Shown piece by piece: positions 24,042-36,400 of a DNA stretch of 64,000 nt. The position numbers were made by a program, and so were the translations under genes. The first letter of the stretch is position 1. Each line of letters begins with the position of its first letter. Where the stretch lies: contig QXEO01000238.1 of NCBI GenBank assembly GCA_007115705.1, positions 62,001 through 126,000 of the forward strand, given 5' to 3'. Source of the stretch: Dactylis glomerata. Lineage: Eukaryota > Streptophyta > Magnoliopsida > Poales > Poaceae. A model generated the notes under the pieces. That model had not been told where the DNA came from and made no database searches. It saw only the letters and a program-made list of their open reading frames with translations.

Positions 24042-25989
24042 CTGTCCCCTTCCTCCCCGTTGGCCGTCCTCCTACCTGCTCCGAATCAAAGGAAGCGCAT
24101 GGGGATGAGCCGGGCAGGAGATGGCGTGAGCAGAGCGGAAATGGAGGGGAGGAGGAGCAGAGCAGCAATGGGGGAAAGGAGGAGGGACTGAGCGAGGTGG
24201 GTGACCCCGTGGATGCTGAAGACCTCACCTTGGAGGCCCGGGGACGGCCAGGAGCGGGCCAGCGACGCCCGCGGACGAGAAGCGACGGCCACGGTCGTTG
24301 TTGCATCGTCTGCGCCGGAGCCGCGTCGTCCCGGACGCAGATCCGGAAGGTGGGCCTCTAGGGCTTGGCCGGAACGCGGATGGAGACGGCGTCGTGCAGG
24401 GAATCAGGTTGGGTGGGGAGGCGGCGAGCGGTGAGGCATGCGGCGGCAGTGTCTCGGGAAGAAAGAGGAGTGAATGGGATGAGAGGGTAGGAGACGGGAT
24501 GATTAGCTGGACGCGATGGGAGGGGAATCGAGGAGGCGGAAGCTCCTCATCTCCGGTCACAGTAATTAACACGGAGTACTACTGCTGCTTTGCAAATCGA
24601 TCGCTCGAACGTGACTAGTCATTAAAGTAATTGCTCGCACCACCGAGGCTCCTCATTCGTTTAATAAGGAGACAAAAAAAGTGGCGGACGTGACATGCAT
24701 ATTAAGCTGAAGGATGATCGAACGCACGTATATTACATGAACAAACAAACCAAAATTGGGAGTGATGTTTTGGTCCCGGGTGCACAAAGTCTTTCCACGA
24801 AAAATCGACTTGTCATTTGGTCTACGAAAAACAGACAAAATTTGGTGCTAAAAATAAGACATTTTACGGTATATGTTTTGTCTTTTTACACCGACCATAT
24901 AAAATGTTGATTTTTCGCTAAACTTTACGAACGCACATTCGTTACGGAGATGTCATGTTTTTTTTAGTATAGGAAGCATATGCATTTGAGAGCCGAATTG
25001 AATTTGATTACTTATTCTAATTTGTTTATTTAGCGATGCATGTATATGTTCAGATTGAAGCGCCAATGGTGCACTACATGACGTCTGTTCAACATGTCAA
25101 GTGGAGGTGCGGTAAACCATGGTGTAAACTTAGAACATGCTGCGCCCGTCGTGTCCAAACCCAACGGTGACATGGTGTGGCCCATACTCAAGGTCACAAA
25201 CGGGATCGGCTGATGGAGCGGCTGCACCCCCGCCATGGTGATGGCCGAGCAGTGGTGTGGAGAATTAAGCTCACTTTTAACTCGTCAGCGTTGGCGTTGC
25301 CGTGCTGGTGACTGGTGACCGAGTAGTGGCGCGTGGAGAATTAAATTAAGTTTTATTTGTTTTGATGTTGTTGTTGAGTATGCATAATCAATATAAAATG
25401 CAATTCAAAAATTCTATGCTAATATTAGTTAGCCCTTTGCTTCTCATAGTACTTCAAAACGATGCTAGTTGCTAGCTAGCTAGCATGTGAGTATGCACGC
25501 ACTCAAACATGTAGTATGGCGAAAAGCCAGTAGTGAAAGCGTCTGCGAGGATTTCCCTGCTTTCTCTCTCCTTCTCCCGAGCTTTGGGGGGGTCGCCCAC
25601 CGCCTGCTGGCTCCCCTCTCCCTCTCCTCTGGCGGCCTCGCCTGCTAGAGCGACCTAGGGGTACGGGGAGGACTAGTAAACCAAAACGGAGGGAGTAGTT
25701 ATTACCTTTAATTTCATGTGCCTTATTGGCGCCGTGAGAACAATGATTTATTCTAGCTGTCCAAAGGAACCCCCATGCGCATCTAAGTTTTCACATTTTA
25801 GGTTTTGAACATATGCTTCCTATTATTTCATGTGACCAGTCAACATTCACATCCAAGTCACACATGTGATCTTGTGTGTTTTCTTTATTTCATTTCATTC
25901 CAACTTTTTGATATTTCATGGTGTCACAGAAAAAATGTTGAACCTTATCCATTGGTCTAATGCAACTAAAAAATTACTGTCACTCGTGA

Positions 25990-26401
25990 CAACGAGGATT
26001 TAGGTCGATATGGGTCGTCGGATAACTGAGAGAGGTGTATTAACCGAGATAGGTGTATGTGGGGTCGGATGGCCGAAAAATGTGTCTCTAGGGCCCGATG
26101 ACTGGGAGATGTGTATGTGTGGGGCCGAATATTAATGGGGGAGGTGTAACGTTGGATCGGATGACCGAGAAAGGTGATTATGGGGTCGGTTGACCGAGGA
26201 GTGTACATGAGATCGGACGACCGATAGAGGTGTGCATGTATCCGTATGACCAAGAAGAGGTGTGTGCGGGACCTGGTGGCGGCAGAGAGAAGTACATGCA
26301 TGATCAACATTATTGAGAGAGGTTCATGTGGAGCGAGATATTGAACCAGATGACCTGGATAGGCATATATGGGAGTGAACAACAGGGAGATGTTGTGATA
26401 A
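25990..26401. repeat. Degenerate ~30 bp minisatellite, array 1, copy 2
   Basis: Second-copy counterpart of the array at 10845-11256, essentially unchanged. Confidence 0.8.
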
Positions 26402-29319
26402 CCGAGATTTTAATTACTAATTAATTTGAGTTAAAGTATGATTATGCTCTAGTTCTATTTATATTTGAGATATGCACGTGAACACAAAGTCCTAGCTAGC
26501 TAAATAAGATGATTGCACCAAACCTGCATTCTACTCGCATGTATGGATTAGCTAGCTAATTAGGGACCGTACATGCATGTGTGTATGTGGTGTGCTGTAG
26601 CAAGTTAGTGGGCAAGACAACCTACTCTTGTACGTGGAATTCTGCATGCATGTCTACCAAGACCGGCCTGAGTCAGCTCGTAAGTGTTACGTGGCAAACC
26701 ACAAGATTCACACGTAGCTGGACTTCATTATTTATCGTAGTTGCATTCAGTGAACAGGGGACAAAGCGAATCGACTTCTTGAGACCAGTAGGGACGCCGG
26801 ACGGCCAATCTCTATTAATAAACCGGCGATCGGTGGTCCGTTGGTACGTCCGTCGACACTTTTGTGTTTTACCCCTCAAAACACTGGAAATCAACCCGCA
26901 GACCTTCTTGCGCGTGCCCTGTAGAGAGTCCTTCCTGCACGTGCCCTGTAGAGAGATCGCCAATCCCCGCCTCTAGCACGCCGGGCGTCGCCATGGAGCT
27001 CGCCGACCACCGAACCCCGTCCTCTCCCGTCCCCCTGCTGGCCTTCTCCTGCCCCAGCGCACCGCCTCCAGGAGCCACCCCCTCGTCCCGTCCACGGGCG
27101 CCTCCACGGCCAGCCCACACCTTAAGCTGCAGCGACGACCAGCCCCACGCCGCCGCACCTGGACACCACCACGCGCATCCCACGCCGCTGCTCATCGGCG
27201 TCTTCGCGCGATGGAAAGGGTAGTGCGCGCCTAGACCCTCCGTCCTCCGCCGGTCGCGGTGTTGGGGGCATAGGAATGTGCTGTCGGGCGGCCTCAGTGG
27301 CGACAAATGTGAAACTGCGTCGCGCGGTACCGGCGCTACTGCAGGCTATGGCGATGACAGAAAAATCTGTTTGATTAACCACTGCTCCCTTGTCTATCAT
27401 ACACCGGGGCGACAGCCTCGCAGCCCAGGGACGACGACGCCAAGGGCTAGGACAAAAACCTGATGCTGCCGTGCTGGGCATATAATCTTTAGATGTTTGC
27501 CATACCTATTAACGCCCTTACGAATGTATCGCCGGCAGGCTAGATCAAGCTCGAGGGCATAAAGCCCGACCCTCTGGCTGGTGACCAGGGAGACATCAAG
27601 GCTGGAGTGGAGGACTTAGAGATGGTTCTCATGCTTAGCCAAACATCAAATTCCAATCATCCGCTTCTTGCTTGCTTAGCGTTACTAAGCTGCAATTGCA
27701 GCTTACATGGAGCGTCATGTGGCGAAGAAACCCAACGGAGATAGCTTTTCAAATTAGAATCATTTCCGCAACTCTTCAGAGTTTATAGACATTAAGCATT
27801 GATGGGTTGTTAGGGAGATTATATGCATGATAAACTTTCTTGATTCAATTAGTGCATATATAATACTAAAATGTTATATGGCCTTTTTAATTTGTTCAAA
27901 AATCCTTGGATGGCTGCTACCTATGATACACATCAAATTTTTATGGCATATGGTTGTTTCAAATATGAATATATTGAAATTAAAAACAAAATCCAAAATC
28001 TCATTGAAATTTAATCTTAGACCCCCTTATTTTTTGTGTATTTGCAAGCCACTGCGACCGTGAAGTGAACTAGCTGGTTCAATTATCTTTTTCCCCCTAC
28101 TGGCCTCTCTCGTTCCGAGATCTCTCACCGCCTCTACAAAATGAGAGAGACACCCCGTGCAAGGGTTAGAGGAACAGCGCAATGGCAAATTTTATGGTTC
28201 TGTATATGACGCGAAGGGGAGTAAGCGGTTGGAAAAATTGCCAAATGTGCTCTATGTCATCAACAACTCTGTGATTGATCTTGTATTTAGGTTAACCTCA
28301 AGTCCCCATATCAATCATTCTTCCTCCAAGCGTGATAGAGCTCCAATGGCTAATGCCCTCTCTTTTTTAGAGCGATTTCTCTGTGTTTTATTTCCTTCAC
28401 GGATACAGATCTGTTCGTATAGCATGAGTGGTTGTTGTCAACCAGTAGAATGTGATATGGGTGTGTATCCATCTATGGATTTTTTTTAGGTGCTATTTCT
28501 TGTTTATGGCTTCATTAAGAACCTACCCAATTTATCTATTGACGCGTAGCAGAGAGAAGAAGTCTCGGCCGCGAGGTTGCCCCATAGAAGTTTTGGCGTT
28601 AAAAAAATAAATAAAAAATCATTGGTAAGTACAAACCTTTGGTCCTAAAAATACGTATTGTTGAGCAAAGAAGTACAAAAGAGCGAAAAAATTGTTCGTT
28701 CAGAATTACACATTAAAAGAGGAGCAAGTAAATACTTTTTATCTGGATAATAATGAATAAAAGAAAACACGATGCATCTATGAACAACACGCATACCATT
28801 TAAAAAAATCTCGCCAGACAAAAAGTGTGCCACTCATCTCATGTTTGCGTGATAGAAATATTTACTAATATTACGTAGCAACGCACGGGTATTAATACTC
28901 GATATGGGTTAGACGGTTCAATCGATTTGAGCCAAAATTAAAATACATTTTTTTGTAAAAAAAACTAAAGTTAACTTTGTATTCATCGTTTTTAATCAAC
29001 AATATTAAAATATGGCGATGGAGCATGCACCAAAATAAAATTATATTTTTTCTATACGTGTTTCATATAATGATATTTAGATTATATGTATTTAGATATA
29101 TTTCGCTTAATTGATTGGAGTCGGAGAGAAATGGATTTTGTGGATGTTTCCAAAGAACCAACAACGTAAATAGAATATCTTAAACAACGAGACTGTGTGT
29201 ATTTTAATTGATACTCATGTTTAATTATGCAGAGTAAAATTACATATACTAAATCATCTACACTCTTTTTGAATCGAAGGGAGTAATATATTTACTTTTT
29301 ATGGTAAAAAAAAATAACG

Positions 29320-29348
29320 CCCGTAGCAACGCACGGGCATTTAACTAG
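29320..29348 (+). mobile_element. Helitron 3' terminus, copy 2
   Basis: Second-copy counterpart, with identical hairpin, CTAG and host T. Confidence 0.75.
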
Positions 29349-29468
29349 TAGCTTTAATCCAGATATTTCGCAAGCACCGACGACGACCATCAGCTCCTAT
29401 AAATACCGAGTGGCGAGTGCTGCTACTGGTGGGGCGCGCATGACGACCCTGTTCAGTAAACATTAGTA

Positions 29469-29571
29469 CTTCCTCCGATCCATATTACTCTTCGCTAATA
29501 CGGATGTATCTTTCACTAAAATGTATCTAGATACATCCACATTAGGGAAGAATATTATGGGTCGGAGGGAG
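29469..29571. mobile_element. Stowaway MITE, copy 2
   Basis: Second-copy counterpart of 14350-14452, with the same ends and TA target duplication. Confidence 0.88.
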
Positions 29572-29918
29572 TAATAAGTTTATGGGGCCGATTGATCGAG
29601 AGAGGTGTGCGTGGTACCGAACGGGTGTGCATAGATCCGTACGGCCAAGAGAGAGGTGTGTGTTCGGGACCTGATAGCAGAGAGGTGTGCATGCATTATC
29701 ACTGCAACTGAGAGAGGTTCATGTGGGGCCGAATGTCCAAGAAAGGTGTGTGTGTAGGTTCCGACGGTCGAGATGCCCATCTTATTGACTTTTTTTTAGG
29801 CGAAATGTATGCTCGCGCGCTAGCTGGTGCTGCTACACACCGAGCGCTAGTCTTGCATGCATGCTTAAATGCACTCATACACTAAACATGCGAGTACCGT
29901 ACATATAAGATTAGTGTA

Positions 29919-30360
29919 TGTGAGTCTTGATGTTCAAGGGAGGTGTATGTAGGTTTAGATGGTTGAGATAGGCGTTTGTGGGACCGGATGACCTAGCGAG
30001 GTATATGTAGGCCAGGACATCCAAAAAAGGTGTATGTGACTCTAGATGACTGAGATAGGCGAATGTGGGATTGGTCGACTGAGATAGGTGTATGTGGGCC
30101 CGCATGATCGGGAGAGCTTTATATGGGAAAGAATGACAGATTGATATGTATGAGAGTCTAGATGTTTTAGGGAATTTTTTATGTTCCCGAATGTTGAGTA
30201 GAAGTGTACGGGGGATTGAACGCCAAAGAGAAATAGTGCATGCATGATAGGACGACAAAGAGAGGCGTAGGGAAGTTCGGAGGACCGAGAGAGGTGTATG
30301 CGGTATAGGACGAGCGAGGGATGTTGAGATGACCTAGAAAGGTCTGTGTTGGGCCTGATG
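29919..30360. repeat. Degenerate ~30 bp minisatellite, array 3, spanning the copy 2/copy 3 seam
   Basis: Counterpart of 14800-15240, running into the truncated third copy. Confidence 0.78.
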
Positions 30361-30781
30361 ACCGGCCTGGAGTTATGGATGCTTTTCTTTTTCCCTTTTA
30401 TTATTTGCTTTTAACTTGGTTAATTTACTTTGTTGTTTCTTCTCCGCATGCCTATCTAGAGATGGCCATGCAACTTCACAACGCGAGCGACGACCGATCT
30501 AATTTGTTTTCTTCATTCATATACACGTGCTCGATGCATCGATCCATCACGCTATTTTTTTCGGGACGCGCACATAAACTGAGTCCGCAACGCAAGCAGC
30601 ATTACGACCAGCCTCGTGTCGTTCCGTAATTGATTATAAGCAACGACCAGCTATAGTTAAGCGCATAATCGACCAACACCGGTGAAATGATATGAGTATT
30701 TTTACAAAGCCGATCGAGTTGCAATCACATAATAATAAATATTTGCATTAATTAAAAAAAAGGGAAAAAGAGCTATATAAG
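30259..30781. repeat. Truncated third copy of the 15.1 kb unit
   Basis: The sequence follows positions 1-523 closely and then stops matching abruptly after AGCTATATAAG. Copies 1 and 2 continue with TAATTGACTTGC, whereas here a CACTA-like end begins. At variable sites this copy sometimes matches copy 1 (TTATTATTTGC at 30398) and sometimes copy 2 (the ACATAAACTGAG variant near 30581). Confidence 0.93.
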
Positions 30782-30959
30782 CATAATTTAGGAAAAAGAA
30801 AAAGAGCTATGCCGACGGCCGGACATGTGCTACGCTGACGGTGGCCATCGGCATAGCGTGTCCTACGCCGATGGCCTTGTTGCTGGGCTATCACCTCGGA
30901 TCCTATGCGGACGGGCCCCAACTAAAAGCCGTTGGCGTAGAATTATTTTTCCTGTAGTG
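30782..30959. mobile_element. Small CACTA-type terminal fragment at the duplication break
   Basis: Read on the minus strand, the right end starts CACTACAGGAAAAATAATTC followed by TACGCC. Inside are CTATGCCGACGGCC-type subterminal repeats in both orientations (30809, 30857, 30868, 30933), characteristic of small grass CACTA elements. The left end has only a partial resemblance to the terminus (TTTAGGAAAAAG), so the element is truncated or decayed there. It begins exactly where the third 15 kb copy stops. Confidence 0.6.
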
Positions 30960-31541
30960 GGGAGAGTGTGTATGCGGGATAGGACGGGGAAGTTTGCACT
31001 ACCAAGATAGCTAGTGTGTAGCTTAGCTTGTGTATTGAAATATGAGTATACGTACATAGGACACGTACACGAGTAGTGGAGTAGTGGATGCATCATGTAT
31101 GCATGCATGTAGATGTCGAGGCGAAGTCAAGGCGAGCATGCATGCGGCCTGCGGCGTGTCTCACTCTGACCGCGCGACGGATCGCGGATCGAGCAGCACA
31201 TCCACGTATTTAATCGCGGGCGGGAGGGAGGGCATGCGGCCTGCGGCGTGTCTGACTCTGAATCATAAAAGGATGGCGCGCGGATCGCGGATGGAAGTCA
31301 AGGCGAGCATGCATGCACACGCAGTAAGGTTGTACGAGTACACGCCAAGTCGATGAACGCCGCGCAGCACAGCGAGAGGCGCCCTTGCACCGGCTCGTCA
31401 CCTCCGATCCAGCAGGACAGACTAATTAGTTTCACAGAATTTTCATCAGTATAGTAAGATAAAGAATATCCTTTATCACTATTAATTGCGCGTTATGCTG
31501 CAAGAACAAACCTTATTACAGGGACCAAACTGAAGATCAAC
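30960..31541. repeat. Shuffled local duplication in a GC-rich stretch
   Basis: GAAGTCAAGGCGAGCATGCA occurs at 31123 and 31294, and CATGCGGCCTGCGGCGTGTC at 31141 and 31233. The order of the two modules is reversed in the second pair, so this is not a simple tandem repeat. The stretch also starts with GAGTGTGTATGCGGGATAGG, resembling the minisatellite of the 15 kb unit. No gene is supported. Confidence 0.7.
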
Positions 31542-31834
31542 TCACCAAAACATGTAAACAAAGCGTCGTTGCCGACCAATGGGAAAGCTCCGACCAAGTA
31601 TACCTCGTGCAGCATGGTTTGTAAGTTTGAACGCCGTGGGGGAGCAGCAGACGACGAAGCCCGGGCCGCCGTCGGAGAGAAGCAGGTCCGGCGTGTTGAG
31701 CTTGGGCCGCGACGCCTCATCACCCTCCTCCACCGCTGCCGCTGCTCGCGAAGCGGGAACATAGCGGCGGGTAGGCGGCGCCGGCAGCTGGGTTTGGGTT
31801 GGGGTTGGTGGATGAGGACGAACTTGAAGCAGCC
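31542..31834 (-). pseudogene. First-exon fragment of an unidentified gene
   Basis: A minus-strand ATG at 31834 opens MAASSSSSSTNPNPNPAAGA and stops after about 37 codons. Another frame then reads AVEEGDEASRPKLNTPDLLL and SDGGPGFVVCCSPTAFK, which looks like real coding sequence, and a GTATAC donor-like site follows near 31603. The pattern is that of a 5' exon broken by a frameshift. I do not recognise the gene. Overlapping plus-strand frames are treated as shadows of the GC-rich sequence. Confidence 0.35.
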
Positions 31835-32946
31835 ATGGAGTCACCGAAGTGGACGGTGGATTTGGGGATGCGTGGGCCGGCAGATCAGTTCTGGCTTCGT
31901 GCATATTCTTGGGCCTTGTTTATGGGCCTTACCCACCATGACTATTGGCTATTGGGACAACAAGGAAGACGATTTATTTTGTTACACTAGAAAGGGAATC
32001 TACAAAAGAGCGGACATATGGAGCCCGAGCTACCCCTAAAAAAAATGGAGGCCAAGCTACACATAGCGCGATATCTCTTCCGTCCTTCTTTGTTGTAAGA
32101 GTTGCGATCACGTGTAACAGATGGCATTTTGATAAATACGATGGCGGGTGATGGGGGGCCGATGTACATGGGCTGGCACCTCCCGTGCATTTTGGGCAGG
32201 GCACTGCAAATTTTGAAGTGGCACATGTACCCTACCTGATATCGCTCGTGGAGAAATAATGGTATGCGCGATGCCGCTATCCCGCTGCTGCCCGCAAGGA
32301 TAGAGGGCGAAACTTCAGAACAAGTGGCGACCACATCTACAACTCTGTGGTGGCGTCAGTGAAGTTCTCCTCTGAGATAACATCCATGGAAGAGCTGGAC
32401 TGTGGAATGGAGTTCTTCTTTGAGCATATGGATAGCAGGTCCCATTCTATGTCTTAATTCCCTAATTCATATGGTCTTCGAGGCTGTGTCTTTCATGGAT
32501 TTCTCCATCGAGTCAGGACAATTCATACACTAAAAACTTTAGAAGAAATGTTTCCTCTATCTAAAATATTAGAAAGAATGTACTCTTCTATCTAAATCCA
32601 GTTTGCATCGACAAAATAAATTCAAATTCCAGTCTAATTTAAATCTTGTGCGTCGTAGAATCGTCCTCCCGTGAATGCACTGGGTCGGTGTTGCGGGTTG
32701 ATCGGATGGATGACAGCAAACTGATATCGACGCGGCGAGTAAAACCTATTGAGGTTGGTGTTGAACACGCCGAAAAAGAGGTTGTGACGGTCCCTGCAAT
32801 GGCGTCTAGTTCTAGTTCTACAGGGAACGGGATCCTCTAACGTCAAGGAGTAACATCAGATAAGGTACAATTTGATTAACGCTAAAATTATTTAAATTAT
32901 TTTGCATAATACAAATTTGTGTTATGCATTTAGAGTAACTACATAT
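31835..32946. other. Gene-free flank left of the CACTA element
   Basis: Several short open frames overlap on both strands around 31945-32334 and 32634-32846, without known domains or consistent splice sites. No transposon ends are recognised. The sequence turns AT-rich just before the CACTA insertion site. Confidence 0.45.
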
Positions 32947-33160
32947 CACTAGTGGAAATCGGGGAATTTGCACCGGTTTGTAACTGCCTTTTGCACCGGT
33001 TTTGGAACCGGTGCAACGCATCCGGGACTAAAAGCCTTAACCTTTAGCACCGGTTGCGTTACGAACCGGTGCTAAAGGTCCACCACGTGGCCTCCCACAC
33101 GCGCCCCCGTCGGAGGACCTTTAGCACCGGTTTGTAATATGAACCGGTGCTAGAGGATGG
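32947..33160. repeat. CACTA left TIR and subterminal repeats
   Basis: The terminal CACTAGTGGAAATCGG is followed by alternating forward and inverted copies of TTTAGCACCGGTT and GCACCGGTTT up to 33160. These arrays are the presumed binding sites of the element's own DNA-binding protein in En/Spm-type transposons. Confidence 0.85.
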
Positions 33161-33402
33161 CGACGTGGCAGCCCCTGCAGTGTTTGGCTAAAACCCTAAT
33201 CCCTAGCCTTTTGAAATACGGTTTTTTTGGGTATTTGAAAAATGTTGATGCACATATAAAAGAAACCATCATATATAGTACACAATATCATCATACATAT
33301 AGAGATCAAAGCTAGTATGTGTTATCTTTTATCGTGTTTGGTCGAACATATTACATAATGGAACATTGTACACGTTCATGAATATATACAATATAATTTC
33401 AG
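33161..33402. other. CACTA 3' non-coding stretch downstream of the Ulp1 gene
   Basis: AT-rich sequence between the subterminal repeats and the stop codon of the Ulp1-fusion gene (33403). It would serve as the 3' UTR and terminator of that minus-strand gene. No other feature is seen. Confidence 0.5.
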
Positions 33403-36400
33403 CTACGATTTTCCAAAATCGTAATGCCGATGGTATTCACCGGTTGGTGCTATGACCTCATCAAGTAGGAATCCCGCCAGTTCCTCTTGAATTGCTCGTA
33501 TACGCTCAGTTGCTAGAAGACGATCCCGCTTCAGTTCGATCTAAGTTAAAGAAGGGGATCAATATATATGAATGAAGAAACTCAACATAAATGATGGTAA
33601 TAAAATAAAATTGTGAATATTGTTTACGTACATCTAGTTGTTCTAGTCTTCTCTTCTCACGACAAGTCTCTCGCATGAACTCGCAGACATAGAATCCACA
33701 TAAATTATTCCCGTCTTCTTGCTTCAAGCACTTTACGAGAATAGAGTTCAATCAAAATAATAATCAAGGATGATAATGGTATTGAAACTAGAACCAAAGA
33801 GATGCGCGGACCTAGCTAGTAGTACTTACCGGTACTTGTTTAAATTCAAGCTCATTTCTCCAGGGACCCGGTGCCTTAGCCGTGAACCGTTTCCAAGCAC
33901 TGCCCGGCAAAGAAAATGAATAAAGAAGTTAGTAATTACTTGATATCGGGAAATGAACGAAAGTAGCTGATATAGTGCCATGCATAATGATTAAAATTAC
34001 CGCTGGAGTGTATCAATCATGTCCCCGAATGTCTCAAGGGATTTTTTTTTCGAGTCCATGACTAGTACTCGTCCTCTATCAAGTTCAATAACTAGCAGAA
34101 TAAAATGATAGCTGCGCACACACATAACACACACTTAACATCGAGTAACCAACAAAATATATAGTAATGTGTGTATAAGACAGTTAACACACTCACTTGA
34201 AATTGTAAGGAAATAGTATTTTCGTCATGGTTTCTTGTTTCCTGAACGCCCGTACCAAGTTATCCTCCGTGTCCTTGATATGGTTATGGAGAGTTACCTC
34301 GTTCACGGTATATGGGTCAATGAACCCAATATCATAGATTTGTCCTCTTTTGCATTCGAGTTTCTTCAATCTGCATAATATAGTGAGTAAAATTATGCAT
34401 GCAATAAACGAGATGAGATAAAGACTTATAGTTACAAGGAAAAATAATACTTACAAACAATAGGCACTGATCATCGATTTGTCGAGGGCGTCATGATTGT
34501 ATAACTGAAATAATTCAGCAACTTCGATGTTTATGTCGTCGTTTCCACGAAAGTAATGCTCATTATTAATTCCTATTACGATCCAATTCTGCCCACGCTG
34601 TGAGGCTTCCAAGTACCAGTTATGCAATTTTCGCATTCTTGTTGGTAGATTAGGAATCTCCTCGGGTCTGACGAGAGGGCTCCCATACCGGTATTTGTAT
34701 GCTACTACTTCAGCCGTGGGGAAATCACACCTGCTTAAGTATTGAGCAACAGACATACCTGCAGCTTTGGCCTCCTCTTTGTACAGTGCTATGATCTCTG
34801 GATCATACTGGACATCGGGAAACACTTGGAGCGGGGGGCAAGAGTTCATCTGTTCTCCGAGCTGAGGAACTGATTTATCTTTCGACCGCTTTGCTGCATC
34901 TGACTTGAGAATAGTGCGGTCATAATCTGATGCAAGCCTTGGCTCGGGTTGGTGAAGGTTCTTCAACATTTTTAACACTTTTGGATCTAGAGGAGGCTGC
35001 TCGGCGGACTGCTCGGTCTTCTTTCTCTTCAAATTTTCAAGGAAGTTCTTTGATTTCTCTTGTACCTTCGCCGCGGTTTCCTCCGGAGTATAGTCGTAAG
35101 GTCTCTTTGGAGGAACCTTAGGTACTCTTGGAAGGGGCTCCTGTCGACGGATCGGTGATCGGTTACTCTTGGGAGCGGCGATGGTACGCTTCTGCCTTTG
35201 GCTCTGAGCCTCAGTGGGTGGAGGTGGCGGAGACGGCTCACTAGCTGGCGAAGGCTGGTATGCTGGAGAAGGCTGACGCGGAGATGGCGGAGAAGGCTGA
35301 TGTGGCGGGGGAGAAGGGTGACGTGCTGGAGACCTTGGCGTCCAATTTGGAAGCACGATTAATTCCTTTAGTCATAGAACTGTGGTCTTCTTGGCTTCTC
35401 CCAGCTCGTACAAATCCCCTTCACCCGCAGGGTGGTCAAGCTTCAGCTGCTCAAATCCGCCCATAACTTCATCCACCCCGGCAACAGCATAGCCAGGTGG
35501 AATCGGACGGCAATGATAGGTTGAATCAGGTCCAATGGGTAAGGCATAGCCGACCGCCACCTTCATGGTTATGTTCACGACCTTCACATGTAGCTCGCAA
35601 GATGTCGACTCCGTGATATCATCCACTGGGTAGCGGATCGCCGGTTCATCATCATCCGCTGGGAGGTCCGTGGAAGCCACGCTGCTTTTCCGCTGAGATG
35701 GTGGGCCGGTAGCATCATATCCGGCTTCTATCTGTGGCTGAGATGCGGCGGTTCCTTGCTGGCTTATCCGATTTAACAAGTCTGATTGCCGCTTCAGCTC
35801 TTGTTCTATCTGAGACATGCGGTCTGCTTCCCTTTCCTTTCTTCTCTGACGGCTTCTATCGGGAAATTTCTTCATTTCCACGGGAAACCCGACTTTCCAC
35901 GGTTTGGAGCCCGGAGTGGTTCGTGTTCGTCCTGGGTGTTCATCATTCCCAAGGGCACGCGTGAGCTCGTCCTTCTCTCTATCGGGATGGAACCTTCCCT
36001 CTTCAACATCCTTTGATGCACTTCTAAGGGCATCAATGGGAAGAGGGTCTTCGTCATGCTTTTTTGTGTATACACACTTCCCTTCCGAGTCCAACTTCCC
36101 TCCATGCCCGTAAAACCAATCCCTTGACCGATCATTCCATTTCAATGTCTCCGGAATGATCCCTTTGGCAATTAGATCGTCCTCCATCTTCTTCCACTTA
36201 GGCTTGCCAGTCTTGTAGCCTCCTTGCCCCATAGTATGGTGATACTTCTTTTTAGCAGCATTTTTCTTATTTATTTCTGACCTTCGCTTAGCTGCCTCTG
36301 AAGTCTTGTACTCCACGAATGCGTCCCAGTGATCTTTTATCTTTTCATATTGTCCAGTGAACACCGGAGTCTTTTTTTGGTCGACAAAATCCTTGTACAA

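Larger units (their letters stand above)
21757..24192. repeat. Diverged internal duplication inside the unit, copy 2
   Basis: Second-copy counterpart of 6609-9045 with the same two blocks. The window therefore holds four versions of the ancestral block. Confidence 0.8.
15140..30258. repeat. 15.1 kb tandem duplication, copy 2
   Basis: This is the second full copy in the same orientation and directly abuts copy 1. Position 15140 aligns with 30259, giving a period of 15,119 bp. Most of the 20-base shortening is explained by a 25-base deletion near 27479. Every feature of copy 1 recurs at an offset of about 15,139 to 15,148. The gene-free stretches of copy 2 hold the same material as copy 1. Confidence 0.96.
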
